Source: Priapulus caudatus
Taxonomy: Eukaryota > Priapulida > Priapulimorpha > Priapulimorphida > Priapulidae
NCBI RefSeq assembly: GCF_000485595.1
Contig: NW_014577110.1
Location: 38,681 to 102,680, forward strand
DNA length: 64,000 nt
Reading direction: 5' to 3'
The notes beneath the pieces are model-generated. The model saw only the letters and a program-made list of their open reading frames with translations. It searched no databases and was not told the DNA's origin. Below are positions 36,741 to 49,452 of the stretch, piece by piece (the stretch's first letter is position 1; each line of letters opens with the position of its first letter). Both the position numbers and the translations under genes were made by a program.

Positions 36741-38271
36741 TCACCGCCGACCGCGCACTAGAAACCCGCCGACTGTCACCGCCGACCGCGCACTAGAAAC
36801 CCGCCGACTGTCACCGCCGACCGCGCACTAGAAACCCGCCGACTGTCACAGCCGACCGCGCACTAGAAACCCGCCGACTGTCACCGCCGCACCGCCTCAC
36901 TAGAAACCCGGCCCGACCGCGCACTATTCAAAACCTGCCGTTCCGCTTTCCACTAGAAACCCGCCGACTGTCACCGCCGACCGCCCCTCACTAAGAAACC
37001 CCGCCGACCACTCACTAGAACCCTGCGGACTCGTCACCGCAGACCGCCTCACTGAGAAACCTTGCCCGACCGCCTCACATAGAACCGCGTCCGACTGTCA
37101 CCGCCGACACTCGACTAGAAACCCGCGGACTGTCACCGCCGACCACTCACTAGCAAACCCGCCGACTTGTCACCCGCCGACACCTCACTAGAAAGCCCGA
37201 CGACTGTCACCGCCTACCACTCACTAGAAAACCCGCGACTGTCCTCACCGACCGCGCACTAGAAACCCGCCCGACTGTCACCGCTACCACTCACTAGAAA
37301 CCGCCGCCAACTCACTAGAAACCCGACCGCTGTCAACCGCGACCGCGCACTAGAAACCCGCCCGACTGTCACCGCGACCGCGCACTTAGACCCGCCGACT
37401 GTTCCCGCCGACCGCGCACTAGAAACCCGCCGACTGGTCACCGCCGCCACCGCTCACTAGAAACCGCGCACTGTTCACCGCGACGCTCCAACTTTTTTTA
37501 GAAACCCGCCTGACTGCATCACCGCGACGCGCCACTAGAAACCCGCCGACTGTCCACCGCCGACCGCCGCCACTAGACAAAACCCGCCGACTTGTCACCG
37601 CCGACCGACGCAGCTAAGAAACCGCCGGACTGTCACCGCCTGACCGCGCCACTAGAAACCCGCCGACGTGTCACGCCGACCGCGCACTATGAAACCGCGC
37701 CGACTGTCACCGCCGACCGCCTTCACTAGCAAACCGCCGACTGTCACCGCCGACCTGCGCACTAGAAACCCGCCGACTGTCACCGCCGACCGCTCACTAG
37801 AAACCCGCCGACCGCGCACTAGAAACCTGCCGTCCGCTCACTAGAAACCCGCCGACTGTCACCGCCGACCGCCCCCTTCACTAGAAACCCGCGACACTCA
37901 CTAGAAACCCGCGGACTGTCACCGCAGGACCGCTCACTAGAACTTGCGACGCTCACTAGAACCGCCGACGGTGTCACCGCCGACCGCTCACTAGAAACCC
38001 GCCGACTGTCACCGCCGACCACTCACTAGAAACCCGCCGACTGTCCTCACCGACCGCGCACTAGAAACCCGCCGACTGTCACCGCCTACCACTCACTAGA
38101 AACCCGCCGACTGTCACCGCCTACCACTCACTAGAAACCCGCCGACTGTCACCGCCGACCGCTCACTAGAAACCCGCCGACCACTCACTAGAAACCAGCC
38201 GACTGTCACCGCCGACCACTCACTAGAAACCAGCCGACTGTCACCGCCGACCACTCACTAGAAACCCGCCG
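36741..38271 (+). repeat. Minisatellite with 35-bp unit, about 40 copies
   Basis: The unit is 35 bp: the half CGACTGTCACCGCCGACC followed by GCGCACTAGAAACCCGC. Variants carry GCTCAC or ACTCAC in place of GCGCAC. Copies at the two ends (36741-36890 and about 37990-38271) are nearly identical to each other. The middle (36890-37990) is full of irregular one- and two-base indels. As 35 is not a multiple of three, there is no conserved reading frame. There is no unique spacer between units, so it is not a CRISPR array. It lies between the convergent serpin and ATP1B genes. Confidence 0.93.
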
Positions 38272-38949
38272 TCATTGTGCACCCGCCGTCATTGCTCTGC
38301 ACTGTTACGCTCGCATACCACACTCGACAATCCCGCACAAAAATCTACGCGCGCTGGCTAACCTATTGTCGATTTTTTATTTCAAACTCGGCTTCTTTCG
38401 TTTATGAGCTTATGTATCACCGGGTTGCTTGTTGCCGTGAAGGCGCGACAAGCGCCCACGAGATATCTGCCTACCGGATAGCGGCCGCGTGTATATTGAA
38501 ACAGAAAAATTGAATTAACTTATGTTTATTTATTAAAAGTTCCGCGTGCAATGAAATGAATCCTCATATATAGGTATAGCTTATATATACCTGAAATGCA
38601 AAATCGATAAAAAAGGCTACAATGTAAGAATTTGCCTACTCACTTATTTTCAAAAATTTTACAATGAGTATTGCCGTTTACTGATCAAGGAAACTTGTTT
38701 ATATATAAAAGCGAGGTCGTATTATAGTTAATACTGGTAATACTGGTACTTGGTATATAACCAAGTATTAATATGCACGATGTGGAGAGTAACGTGTCCA
38801 CAACTATAACGACATACGACGTTTTGAATTAACGAATTTTATTAACGAAATTCCTTAAAATCGAAACGGCTACGTGATTTTTAGTTAATTAGCTATTGAA
38901 TGCGCGTGAACCATGCTCAGAGACGCCAGCTGGCGCCACCAGTCACGCT

Positions 38950-41900
38950 CTAGTTGTCGACCATAATTGCGAAGCTAACGATGCCTTTCCGATTTCTACT
39001 ATCCATGTGTATGTTCCTCGCCCAGGCTTTACACTCGATGTTGACTGCGACATCGCGTTTCAAATTTTTAAAACGCGCAAAAACGAAGGGCTGTATGTAA
39101 CCGTCCTGGTTCCAATATGGGTAGTACTCCGCCGAAAAGCCGGATGCGGACGCGTACTCGACTTGGCCTATATGCTGGACATCCATCTCCTCCTACCACG
39201 AAAAAAGTTATTAAAGCAAAAGTAAACGACGAACCAATTAGTTACTTTTTCGTGAAATCTCAGTGAAGTTTAGTCTAAGGAGCTATAGCTATTCTTTATT
39301 CGCAATGTCAACGGAATCCGATCAAATGAACGGCTAGCTGTATATTACCCTTCCGTTGCAGGAAACTCCTATCGAACCCTCCCTGAATCGCTGTAGTAGC
39401 TCATCTGGTGCGTTTGCTGCTGCTATACTTATGCTGTCATGGAGCTCGGGTATCCATGCAAATATCTGCAAGAGATTTTTTCAAGATATTATGTGAAATG
39501 CGATTTTTCTTAGTTTCTGCGGGGTTTGGCATTGTCATTTGGCATAATATCACAATGTAAACCCGCGCGCGAAGCATTCATACTTATATCATTTAGACTC
39601 CTGTATAGTAAGATGCTATATATAGTAAGATGCTCCTATATAGTAAGATGCTGACCTTGTTCAGTGTCAGAATCACGCATGGCTTGCCATCTTTGAAGCC
39701 GTAGCTGTTTTCTCTCTCGCATCCTGGAAGTTTTGGTATTGGAAACTTGCAAACTCTGTCAGCGGGGGCCCCCATAGACTTGTCGCATGTGATAAAGTGG
39801 GGTCCTTGTTGTGCCACTGGCTGATAGGCTGGAAAATGAAACATCGTTTTGCCGAGAACATGTCATATATGTCCTGACTCGAAAAAATTTATTGCTGGTA
39901 TGATGTGGTCAAATCAATTTTTCTTTGCTATAACTGCATAAAATATTGGTGTTTTGAATGTTGGTGTAATCAGTGATATTTTCGCTGTCATGTGAGACTA
40001 TATTCAGCTATATTTAGTTTTTCTGAGCAAAATTCTCGCAATACTCGTTTTAAGATGCCAAAATATCATGTAAACATTCGGGGTGCACAGGTTCCAACTA
40101 GCGCTCACTGGGTTCGAATAACCAAGCAATGTTAGCATACCTTCTAGAAATGTGTCCAGTGCTTTCACATATTGACTGTGTGTTTTGTTGCTACTGACAG
40201 AGAAGTGTATCAATACTGCTTCAGTGTCCGGTTGCGGTCTGAAGCCCATTCCTAAATTTCGAAAAAACGGATAAAATTAGTGTTCAAGTAATAAATGGGG
40301 GAATTGTTTTGCCTAACATGAAGCTATGGTGGTCTTGTTAAACGATATCTGTTTCTTTAACATAATAAAGCAATTGTAGATTTTAACATAATTATGAATA
40401 AATATATCCTACCACCACTCATCCAAAGTACGTATCAATAGAATTTACAATTCATGAAATAAATACCGACTAGGTGCATAAAAACGGCGTATTCGCGTGC
40501 ATTTTTATTTTCACTTATACGTCACTGATAATTAATTGCTAGGCATAGACCTACTTTTAAAATTAATCATTCTTCCAATCATTTAAATAGTCTAGGCTCT
40601 AGAGTACCTGGAGTTCCCCCAAGAATGCTTGTTTTTCCGTAATATTTCGGCTCTAGTTCATTAAGGGTGGACTGAAAGGCAAGTATATTTACGGCAAAGA
40701 ATCCACCGAGGCATATATAGAAGACGATGAAAAAGAATATGAGTAGACCTGAAAGAAACCAAGATGAGAAGATATAATGTCAAATGTATAGAAGTTTACG
40801 CTGACAGAGTACTCAGTAATTTGCAATCGTGGTCTGTTGATCCAAACACTTATTAGTCAATTTTCTACCTCGTGTACGCGTACACCTTACTTATCTTGGG
40901 TCGCGCCAGTCACATATACGTGTATATCATGGGTAGATAATAGAGATCTCTATTTTACATGGCTATGCTGTATATCGATAGATATAGATATGCTGCCTAG
41001 ATGATAGCCTGCCTATATGCGCCGGTTAACCCTTCAGTCACCCTAACCCGAATAGTCTAAGGTTCTCAAATCACTGCCAAGCCTCGTCAGAGGTAAATTT
41101 TATTGCAGTGTAACTATAATAAATCGAAGGAAGTCATAGAAGTGCATGTTGATTTTTTTCAGTTGATTTAACTGACGTGGGTGTTGACAGATCGAAGATT
41201 TAACATAAAACTATTCATAATTCTAGACCATGACAGTTTGTCAGAAAACAGCCATCAGATAATTGTAAACAGATCTAACCTGTTCAAACTCTCGTAACCT
41301 TAAGAGAATATAATTACACATTAAAACAGCGACAGTTATTATTATTAAGATATATATTCGTTCCCTTTCTGCCACGTGTTCCGTCGTGCGCTATATTTCT
41401 ATTCACTATAAAACATTTCTTTTCATGTATATGTATCACTATGAGGCATACACAGTTACTCAGGCACATCAGATAGTGAGTGGTATGCCTGATATGTGCA
41501 TATTCAATAATGTATAATGAATCAAATTGATCCGAACAAAAACATGAGATTGTGTGAAAAATGTCAGACGTGCATAATAATTATTTTGCAGTCGATCTGG
41601 TTATAATGGCTCAATTGGATGAGCTCGTCTGAAATCAAGTCACGTGTTCGTTATTTTCTTGATTTACAGAGAAATTTGCAATTTTGAGTTTAATTACTTA
41701 TCCCTACGATTCATTTCACTAAAACTCATGCGGGGATGGAACGCTATCAATGGTTGCAATCACTAAAGCGGTCGAGTCTCGCGTTTGTAAAATATATCCC
41801 TGAAACAGTGCGGCGCGATTGTGCTAATTAAATCAGTCATAAAGTCATTTTAATTGTGGGAAAAACTTACAGGGTTCACCATATCAGCTCCAACGCTAAG

Positions 41901-43163
41901 ATATATTTCTGAGAACGCCATTCTCGTATTGTAATACTAGGCTCTAAGATCTAGCATAGCCCTTGCGTTTGTCCGAACACGGAGATTACTTTGTCAACGC
42001 TTCCGCGATGAATATAGTCGCATTTTTCTCCTATATGGCCATATAATAGGCATATATAATTCTAGTCAAACGGGTTGTGTCTTGTAGTCATTTTACAATT
42101 TACAGGATATCGCCGGTTCTAATCATACACGGTACAAGTAAGTTCGAACATTCAAACATTGACGACCTATATAGTGAATATATGCGCAGCGTTTTTACAG
42201 CAGAATACAATCGACAAAGACAAACAAATGTCGTTTTATAAGCGATGTACAGTATCCTATATCATGGATGCTATGCAAACACGTATGCATGCGTGTATTT
42301 GAACTTACGAATGTGAATATAAGATCGTTTTGTCTACGCGTTCGAGCGCGCGTAAATACGTAGGCCTGCACGCACGAAGGCGTCTGCGCGCGCGCGTGTG
42401 TGTGTGCGTGATTGTGCGTGTGCGTGCTCGTGTTCCTATGCGTGTTCGTGTTTCTGTGCGTGTGCGTATGCGTGTGCGTGTTCGTGTTTCTATGCGTGTG
42501 CGTGTACGTGTTCGTGTGCGTGTGCGTGTGCGTGTGCGTGTGCGTGTGCGTGTGCGTGTGCGTGTGCGTGCGCGTGCGAGTGCGCGTGTTTCTGTGCGTG
42601 TGCGTGTGCCTGTGCGCGTGCGTGTGCGTGTGCCTGTGCGTGTTCGTGTGCGTTTGCGCGTGCGTGTGCGTTTGCGTGTGCGTATGTCCTTGGAAATGAT
42701 CATCTCGTGGCATTTAACGGAACGCAAACGGATATCGTAGATGATAGATGTATGAACTGGATTAATTATTCTTTTAATTTTATTTTACGCACAACAGTTC
42801 TGTTAATGTATTTCAGTCAAATTAATTTCATAGTAGCGCGGTTTAAAAGAACACATACCATCACTTACCATATACCATACATTACTACTATCCAAGTTCA
42901 TGTTGAACGGATACACGGATACGCGATTAAGTCAAATCAGATTTTCATAGGTCGAATTTAAGCTAAACTATAACAGATAAGTAATTTAGCTTATTTGGTA
43001 TGATAGTGCATGTCCTTGCACAGTTAGAGGTTGCAGGCACTGGTCGCTAAAAAGGCATATACTTACACCAACTCTTTCCTGTTTTTCCAAGACACTCCTT
43101 GGTATTAGGATTCCACAGAAACAAACTGAATGCATTGGGTGGTTTGACAGTGTCTGATCCCAT
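38950..43163 (-). CDS. ATP1B: Na+/K+-transporting ATPase subunit beta, complete
   Basis: The beta subunit of the sodium pump is a type II membrane glycoprotein that chaperones the alpha subunit to the plasma membrane. Six exons on the minus strand join in frame: 43163-43067, 40748-40608, 40251-40141, 39828-39656, 39465-39349 and 39192-38950, giving 293 residues (family about 300). The cytosolic start holds FLWNPNTKECLGKTGKSW. One membrane span follows (LLIFFFIVFYICLGGFFAV). The ectodomain shows TPGMGFRPQP, GFKDGKPCVILTLNKV and YYPYWNQDGYIQPFVFARF, with IECKAW near the end. Ectodomain cysteines expected for the three disulfides are present. SNKT is a possible N-glycosylation site. Intron 1 is long (2.3 kb) and contains a GTGTGC repeat. 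TTTATT at 38838-38843 is AATAAA on the coding strand, 106 bp past the stop. Confidence 0.93.
39606..39653. repeat. Three tandem copies of TATAGTAAGATGCT
   Basis: A unit of roughly 17-20 bp with core TATAGTAAGATGCT is repeated three times within ATP1B intron 4, beginning 2 bp inside the splice donor. Confidence 0.8.
42384..42685. repeat. Hexamer (GCGTGT)n repeat in ATP1B intron 1
   Basis: About 300 bp of GCGTGT hexamers with scattered TT and TA interruptions, almost perfectly alternating pyrimidine-purine. Long Cys/Val or Arg/Thr reading frames on both strands are artefacts of the hexamer. The sequence is strongly Z-DNA-prone. Confidence 0.9.
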
Positions 43164-43525
43164 TTTGAATAGTTACTGTTGAGTCGATATAGAGAAAACT
43201 GTTTCGCGGTGCTATGAGTGCAACGTGAAAGATTTGGCAATGGCCGAATGACTCAATCCAAAGTCCAACAAATACGTCACAGGTGACGTTATAGGCGCCG
43301 CATATATCAAGATGTAAATGCACTATGTTTGCGTGGTCTCATTTGGTTCGTTTTCCTTGATAATGGCATGCTGGTATTGTTGAAAAGGCAGGACAGCGTC
43401 ATTTGAGACCATATAAACACCTGTCTAGTAGGTAGTTTATAGTTAGTGGTCTGTGATTTCGTAACTTTTTAACAAAAAATGTCAGGATACATCATCATCT
43501 ATGTGGATATTTTTGTACATATATG

Positions 43526-43535
43526 ATGTGTGAGT

Positions 43536-43615
<80 letters not shown>

Positions 43616-43626
43616 GTGTGTGTGTT
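43526..43626. repeat. (TG)n(TGCG)n microsatellite upstream of ATP1B
   Basis: A (TG)n run passes into about ten TGCG units, 360-460 bp upstream of the ATP1B start codon. It is alternating purine-pyrimidine and in a position that could influence the promoter. Confidence 0.9.
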
Positions 43627-45104
43627 TTTAAAATTCTGCTCTGATAGTGATTAAGTTTAGAAAAGTTGTGAGATAGTGGATATCTACTTTAATAATTTTA
43701 TTATATAACAAAACTAACTCACGTAAACATACTTCACATGTTTATATAATGCGGAATAGAAATGCGTCAATAATGAAATATATGATATAAATGTTAAAAT
43801 TATACATGAGGATATTTATGTTATTGCAATAGTTCAACCTAGCGTACTTGGGCATATAGTTCTCTTGATATGCTTATTTTCTTTTTTGAGCAGATCCTAA
43901 ATTTAAACAGGGATTACTTGAATATTAAATAATAAGCTTGTTCAAATAAAGAACTGCATGCTGAATTCTATAAAGAATGCAAAATGAGATGAGGATGTGA
44001 AATTGTCTCAATTTCCTAAATTAGAACTAAAAATCGTATCCTAACCATATTTGTGATTTTTGTTATGTATATATAGTGTATGTTGTGTATGCGAAGTAAC
44101 AGTGTGAGTATTTTTAATTAATTTCTATTCGATGATTATTCAGGCCTGCTGCCTATGTACGCCCTCTACTGTTGTACGCCACCTATACTGGTGGATTCTC
44201 GTTGGTTGGATATGCTCGTGCACGTGGAAAACCTCATATACACATTCGACACTATTTTGCTCAACAGATGGCAAAGCCGTACTGTCAAAGACTAATCTAC
44301 TAATGTGATTGATCTACTTTCTGTATTTTTGTATTCGTGCGAAACTCATACTATAGTAATATATTCTAATAGTAATTTGATAATAAAGTAAAAAAAACGG
44401 TAGATAATAATATAATATAAACATTAGTTTACATTGTATTTTGCCTAAAATTGGAAAGTCACTGGAAATATGTATATATTGTGATCTACTTTTAGTGCGC
44501 AGGAATGACCCACGAGGTCGCACGCGCATGCCCAATACACGGGCTCGGTATCTATGTTGATACTTGATAGGTGTTTACAAGTGCATGGGCGCACACATAA
44601 GGCGTTGTAGTTTTGTTGTCGTTCCTCGCCGTTTTGTGTGATTTTATGTGCAGCAACGGCATTATTGGGATAAGCACGTGTTTATCGCCTAGCTATATGG
44701 ATAAGATCTTGCAACGGACGCAGCTGTGATAACTTCAGTTGAGGTACCGTACGTTGCTAAATCACACGAGTACTAAGTTAGTTACCATGAATGATGTACA
44801 CCTTGTCAATAATGTACAGAGTTGGATAGATCTTACTTTGTTGGGTTACATATTTATTCTACCTATATTCCTCGCCGCAATTCTCTGTACTGAGCATAAG
44901 GACACGAAATTGGTATTAAACGTGCTAGCAAATAAATCGACATGATTTTCTAGTCTTGATCTAATTTGCTATGATCATAATGTTTCAAACGAGTAGCTGT
45001 TAAAAATCCCATCGTTACAAGACAGTACCACACACCGTTGATTACTACATTATATATATGTCACAAGATGAAAGTGATTTTCGTGATTATAATGTCCATC
45101 TTTG
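43627..45104. other. Intergenic stretch between divergent ATP1B and MPRIP-like genes
   Basis: No exon I can support. Short open stretches such as 44145-44300 lack family features. The region probably holds the promoters of both divergent genes. Confidence 0.5.
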
Positions 45105-45282
45105 TTCAACATTCTCAATATTCATTGAGCTGTTTAGCAGCGCATGCCTATCAAACTGTGATTGGTTAGTTGTAAGGGTGTCTTTGAAGCCCCTTCAACA
45201 TTCTCAATATTCATTGAGCTGTTTAGCAGCGCATGCCTATCAAACTGTGATTGGTTAGTTGTAAGGGTGTCTTTGAAGCCCC
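45105..45282 (+). repeat. Perfect tandem duplication of an 89-bp unit
   Basis: The segment beginning TTCAACATTCTCAATATTCA and ending CTTTGAAGCCCC occurs twice back to back (45105-45193 and 45194-45282) without a visible difference. It lies about 240 bp upstream of the exon that carries the MPRIP-like start codon. Each unit contains ATTGGT, an inverted CCAAT-box-like motif. Confidence 0.95.
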
Positions 45283-45596
45283 ATTGTTTATTATCATCAC
45301 CTTGTTAAAAGCAATGAACTGTGTAATATAATAATTAATACTATTTTCTGGTGTCTACGATTACTTAATTATATCGGTAAATGTAGTGTCTAAAGATGAC
45401 ACATCTTAGAATTAGATTGGGATGACTGGACTAGTAGAACATCGGCCGACCTGAGAGTGTCTACAATGGCATGGCACCCCGTCTTCCAGAAGTACTACAG
45501 TCCTTTTATCTATTTCTTCGCAGACTGATGCCGAAATAACTGAAAAGGTTGTCAGCATCCTCCGTGAGCGCCGTTAGCTGAATCTGACCGCTGAAC

Positions 45597-47780
45597 ATGG
45601 CCAGTGACGGTGCCAAGTCCAATTGCCGCAAGTTTGCGCCGAACATGTTCAACAAGAACAAGTGTCAGGCCTGCTTTAAGAATAAGGGCAGCCATTCGGC
45701 AGAGGCATTGGAGAACAGCAAGGTACAGCAATCTGTTTCTATCCAGGCAGTCTTAACTTGAGCGCCAACTGCAAGTCTGAGGGAGGCCAGGCTGGGTGGG
45801 AAGTGGTAGCTCTTAATGGTTAAGTAGCGTAATGCACACACGAAATAAAGGAGACGAAACGAATAAAATGTCTGATTTATTGTGTGTAATTGGTGGTAAA
45901 AAGTTTGGGTGATAGAGATTTAGGTCACCCTATGTTCACAGTGTTTGCATCAAGGTAGTCTGACAGTGTGACTGTGCACACAGATAGTCATATAGATACG
46001 AAATATGATAAATGTACATCATGCATGCCAAGGCACACAAGCATCTGACTCCTGAGCAATTTTGTAACAGATGTCCAACTGCAAACTATATAAACATTCT
46101 AGATACTAATGGTGCTGCATGTGTGTGATTAAGTGCACAATAATTAATCATATGAAAATAAAGCGATCTCTTGATGCGATCACGACCAATAAACTACCAA
46201 CTGAAGCATTGGCATTTATGTAAATAGTTGACTGTTGTTTACTTAGAGGCATGCCTCACCTGATGGGAAGACATTAGCTAGGATAACTGAATTGTGTACT
46301 TGCTTAAAAGTTAGCTTATTGTTCGTGTTCTATCAGCTAGTCCCATCCTTAGGTGGTGCTCGATAATGATATGTACACACAATTGTTCCTCATTATTTGT
46401 CAACTTGGCTCCCATTTGCTTACTCAACCTGTTTTCGCGCTGGTCTCTTGGCTGCAAAGCGACTAATCTGCTGTGTGGGTCAGCCCAAGCATAACACATT
46501 AACTGCGCAGCGAAAGCGATTCCTCTGGATTTATGTAACCTTGCACAACAGAGCCTTTCCCTTTTGGTACCAGCTGGTTGCAGTGAATCCTCACTGGCGT
46601 CTAGATATTTAGCGTGTCTTGGAATGCCACAGTGTTGGTCATTACGTATATATGGGGATTTGGGATTCTTGTTTCTAGTTTGGCGATGATCTGTGGATCA
46701 GTCAGTGGTGTGTGTTTGGGCCTATATAGTCTCTAATTATTCTGCTAGCAGGCTTTATGTATGAGGTAGGTTATACAGTAGGTTTATTATAAACAGCGGT
46801 GGCTAGAGATTGCCTGAGGTCAGCAAATAATGCTAATATAGTGGCTATATGTAATTAATTATGCTTGTGTACTCAGTGCACAGTTTCACTGCTCATTCAC
46901 CTACATTCTTGCTAGCTACTGGCCCCAGTTTACAGACAGGTCTGGCTAGACGTATTACGTGTGTAGATTTAACATACATGAATCGCAATCGTGCTTAAAT
47001 TCAATTTCACATTCACAGACGTTCGAAAGTTAACTAGGCACTGTCTGTGCACCTCTAGGCTGCTTTTTGTGATATTGCAGGCAAATCCCCCAGCCGCTCA
47101 GTAAATTTCTGTCAGCGGTGATTGCTTCGACCAGATTAGAACAACTTTATATATTGACACGAGCGTTGAGGATCATTATTAATTCCGTATTTATAAGCTT
47201 TATTGCATGCACAGCCTATGTTAATACACGTAGATGCTTCACACATGTCACACTCTAGATTTGTGTACTCAATACTTATATTCTACTATTTGTATAACTG
47301 TATATATATATATATACGTTACACGTGTATCCCATGTGAATGTACATATAGTAATACATGTACATATGTATCACACTGTCCGCATAAATTTGGAAATTTA
47401 TCACATAATTGGTGATTGTTAATGTATCACATTGTTGATGAGTCAGATTGTTCTGTAGACCCACACTAGTATGCAGCCGCCTACAATGATTATACACTAC
47501 ACATATTACACTGTAACTGTGCGTGTCATGCTGTATGTCACTGTACGCGCATCACATGGTAGTGTAGCATAAATGTTTAGAAGCATCATGCTCTCTAGCT
47601 GTGTCAGAGAGTAGTCTATAAATTTTATTAAGTTTATGAAGAATAACCTAGCATCGGCGATTAGCGTATATTTAAAAATGTTCTTTAAATTTGCAGGCGG
47701 CAAGGAAAGTCTCAAAGTGTGGCTATTTGTTCGTTGCTCCACAAAACCTGGACTTCGGCAACCCGCTGGACAGAACTAGG
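45597..47780 (+). CDS. MPRIP: MPRIP-like protein (myosin phosphatase Rho-interacting protein), first two coding exons, partial
   Basis: Two in-phase exons are visible: 45597-45722 (42 codons from ATG) and 47697-47780 (28 codons). The first reads CRKFAPNMFNKNKCQACFKN, the short cysteine-containing motif at the N-terminus of MPRIP and related outspread-type proteins. The second reads KVSKCGYLFVAPQNLDFGNP and then DRTR, the start of their first PH domain. In MPRIP this protein scaffolds myosin phosphatase and RhoA on actin stress fibres. The exon carrying the rest of the PH domain (expected WQRRFF-like) is not seen in the remaining 16 kb, so the gene either has a very long intron or is interrupted by misassembly. 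The exon containing the ATG starts after an acceptor at 45522-45523. Its first 54 bp also read open (TDAEITEKVVSILRERR, then stop), which may be 5' UTR or another gene's last codons. Confidence 0.75.
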
Positions 47781-49380
47781 GTGCGTATAATACTATTCAC
47801 CTCTCACCTGTGAGGGACGTGTGTAAGCGATGACTGAGCTTTATAGTCCGAATAGTGATTGCCAAGGGGTCTGCCCTGTGTTGCTCCAACCACTCACCGT
47901 CAACGCAGTGTACCACACCGAAATTTTTTCTTGAAGTCTATATACACTAACCTGTTGTGGTACAAAACATTGGGTATGCAGTGAATGTCGAGAAGAGTTC
48001 CTGGCAGTATGGGCTAATCCTAATAGGGAATTCTTGGAGGGATCCCAGCGAGGCGGAGTCTGTCGAATTGACCAAGCGAACTGGAAGGTGGCCAGCGTCT
48101 TAGCAAGCGGTGGGATTAGCTAACGGGGCTAGTGGATCTCTGCTGCTGGTGGGTAGGATGATAGCAACCATCTGCGCTAGAGCTGGATGGCAGCTCTGAA
48201 GTAAATAGTGACTGTAAACGTCTAAAAATAGTGCGCGATGCTAAATGAAGCTTATGATGCGTTTAGACGCTCGGGAGATTTATTTACGGCTTTCATTCGT
48301 CATTCTGTAATGACTTCCGATCAAAATATTAGTAATGTCTGTAGTACGCACCGTAGGTTGAGTTGCGTATGCCACCTTATATTGTAAGGTCGGGGTTGTG
48401 GGCGTGTGTACTTCACCTTACTTTACTCGGCTGTGACCGAACGTGTTCAGACGGAAGACCTCAGGAGAAATCATTTGGTAAAAAACCGATAATGGCTGGC
48501 AGTTATCTCCCGAATGGCTGACGTATCTCCCGAACATACGTGCAAACGCAAATTTGGACCTTGGTCAATGTCTCTGATGTGCGGACACGATGCGAAGATG
48601 TAGAGTGAGGACGAGTGAGTGCAAGCACCCCACGAAACATTCAGTGTCATTTGTCTCGCTGTTCTCACTGCATTTTTTTCTATGATCTACAACAGCACTA
48701 CGGTCACACGCATCAGCATTGTGCATTAACGTCAGTGAGTAGGTTTTAAGTACTTCAATACTTCAATACTTCAATACTTCAAGGGTTTTCAAATACTTCA
48801 CTGGTATTCGAAGTCTCATAAAAATCTCAGTAGTTTGTTAAATTTAAAATTAATTAAGTGGAATTCGAATAAGCTAGCAACCAGCTGGCCATTTTTTAGG
48901 CATGAAGGCAGCGATCCGTAATGAAATAACAATTGAACATGATTGAACAACAGTGGGTGACCCTCAGCAGTGGCTCAGTGCGTGGTTCATTAGCTGTGAC
49001 ATTTTTATGAGGCAGCACTCAGTAACCGCGCATTACGTTCTCAGATTTTAACGACCGTTGATATACTAGTACTCTGGTTGGGAAACCATAACTAGGTTAG
49101 AAATACTGCGTATGGAAGTGGAACGAAATGGCAGGAGGTCGAACCATACTGAGGGCCCTTCTAGCTGCCCTAACTCTACCTAAGTAGACCATCACTCCGC
49201 ATTAGGGTTACAGTAACGTACACGCTATGTGATGGCTATAATAGGCAGATAGGCCACGTGTAGCGGTAGCTCTGGATGAGATTCACCGCCGTTTCACAGC
49301 CCTTTAGGTTGTATAAATTAAAACCCTGTAACATGAGCAAAGGGCTGCAAGGGCGGAGCGTAGCTGCCTTGGCTCTAAAA
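47781..49380. other. No supported exon; possible MPRIP-like intron
   Basis: Mixed-composition DNA with short direct repeats of ACTTCAATACTTCAAT near 48750-48785. I recognise no coding sequence or RNA gene. Confidence 0.5.
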
Positions 49381-49452
49381 CTATAGCCCTTCGCTCTGCC
49401 ACAGGCCTATAGCCCTTCGCTCACCCTGTGGTAGAGCGAAGGGCTATGTAGT
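49381..49452. repeat. Hairpin of the CCCTTCGCTC family
   Basis: The left arm CTATAGCCCTTCGCTCTGCC with ACAGG pairs with the right arm CCTGTGGTAGAGCGAAGGGC. A second direct copy of the left-arm motif lies in the loop. Single arms or related hairpins occur near 30983, 31156, 53130 and 53515. Confidence 0.75.

Noticed and set aside
36368-36831. Ser-rich and Leu-rich reading frames
   Set aside because: They are products of the CTC/CTT tract and the first minisatellite units.
36741-38271. Possible CRISPR-like array
   Set aside because: Units are contiguous with no unique spacers, in an animal genome. It is a minisatellite.
38896-39225. 110-codon plus-strand reading frame
   Set aside because: It is antisense to the last ATP1B exon, whose spliced frame has clear family motifs.
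40105-40130. tRNA T-arm-like GGTTCGAATAACC
   Set aside because: No A box, acceptor stem or cloverleaf can be drawn around it, and it lies in an ATP1B intron.
42195-42961. Several long Cys/Val- or Arg/Thr-rich reading frames on both strands
   Set aside because: They arise from the GCGTGT hexamer array, which is open in several frames.
44145-44300. Open stretch after a CAG that could be an exon
   Set aside because: No recognisable family and no consistent partner exon.
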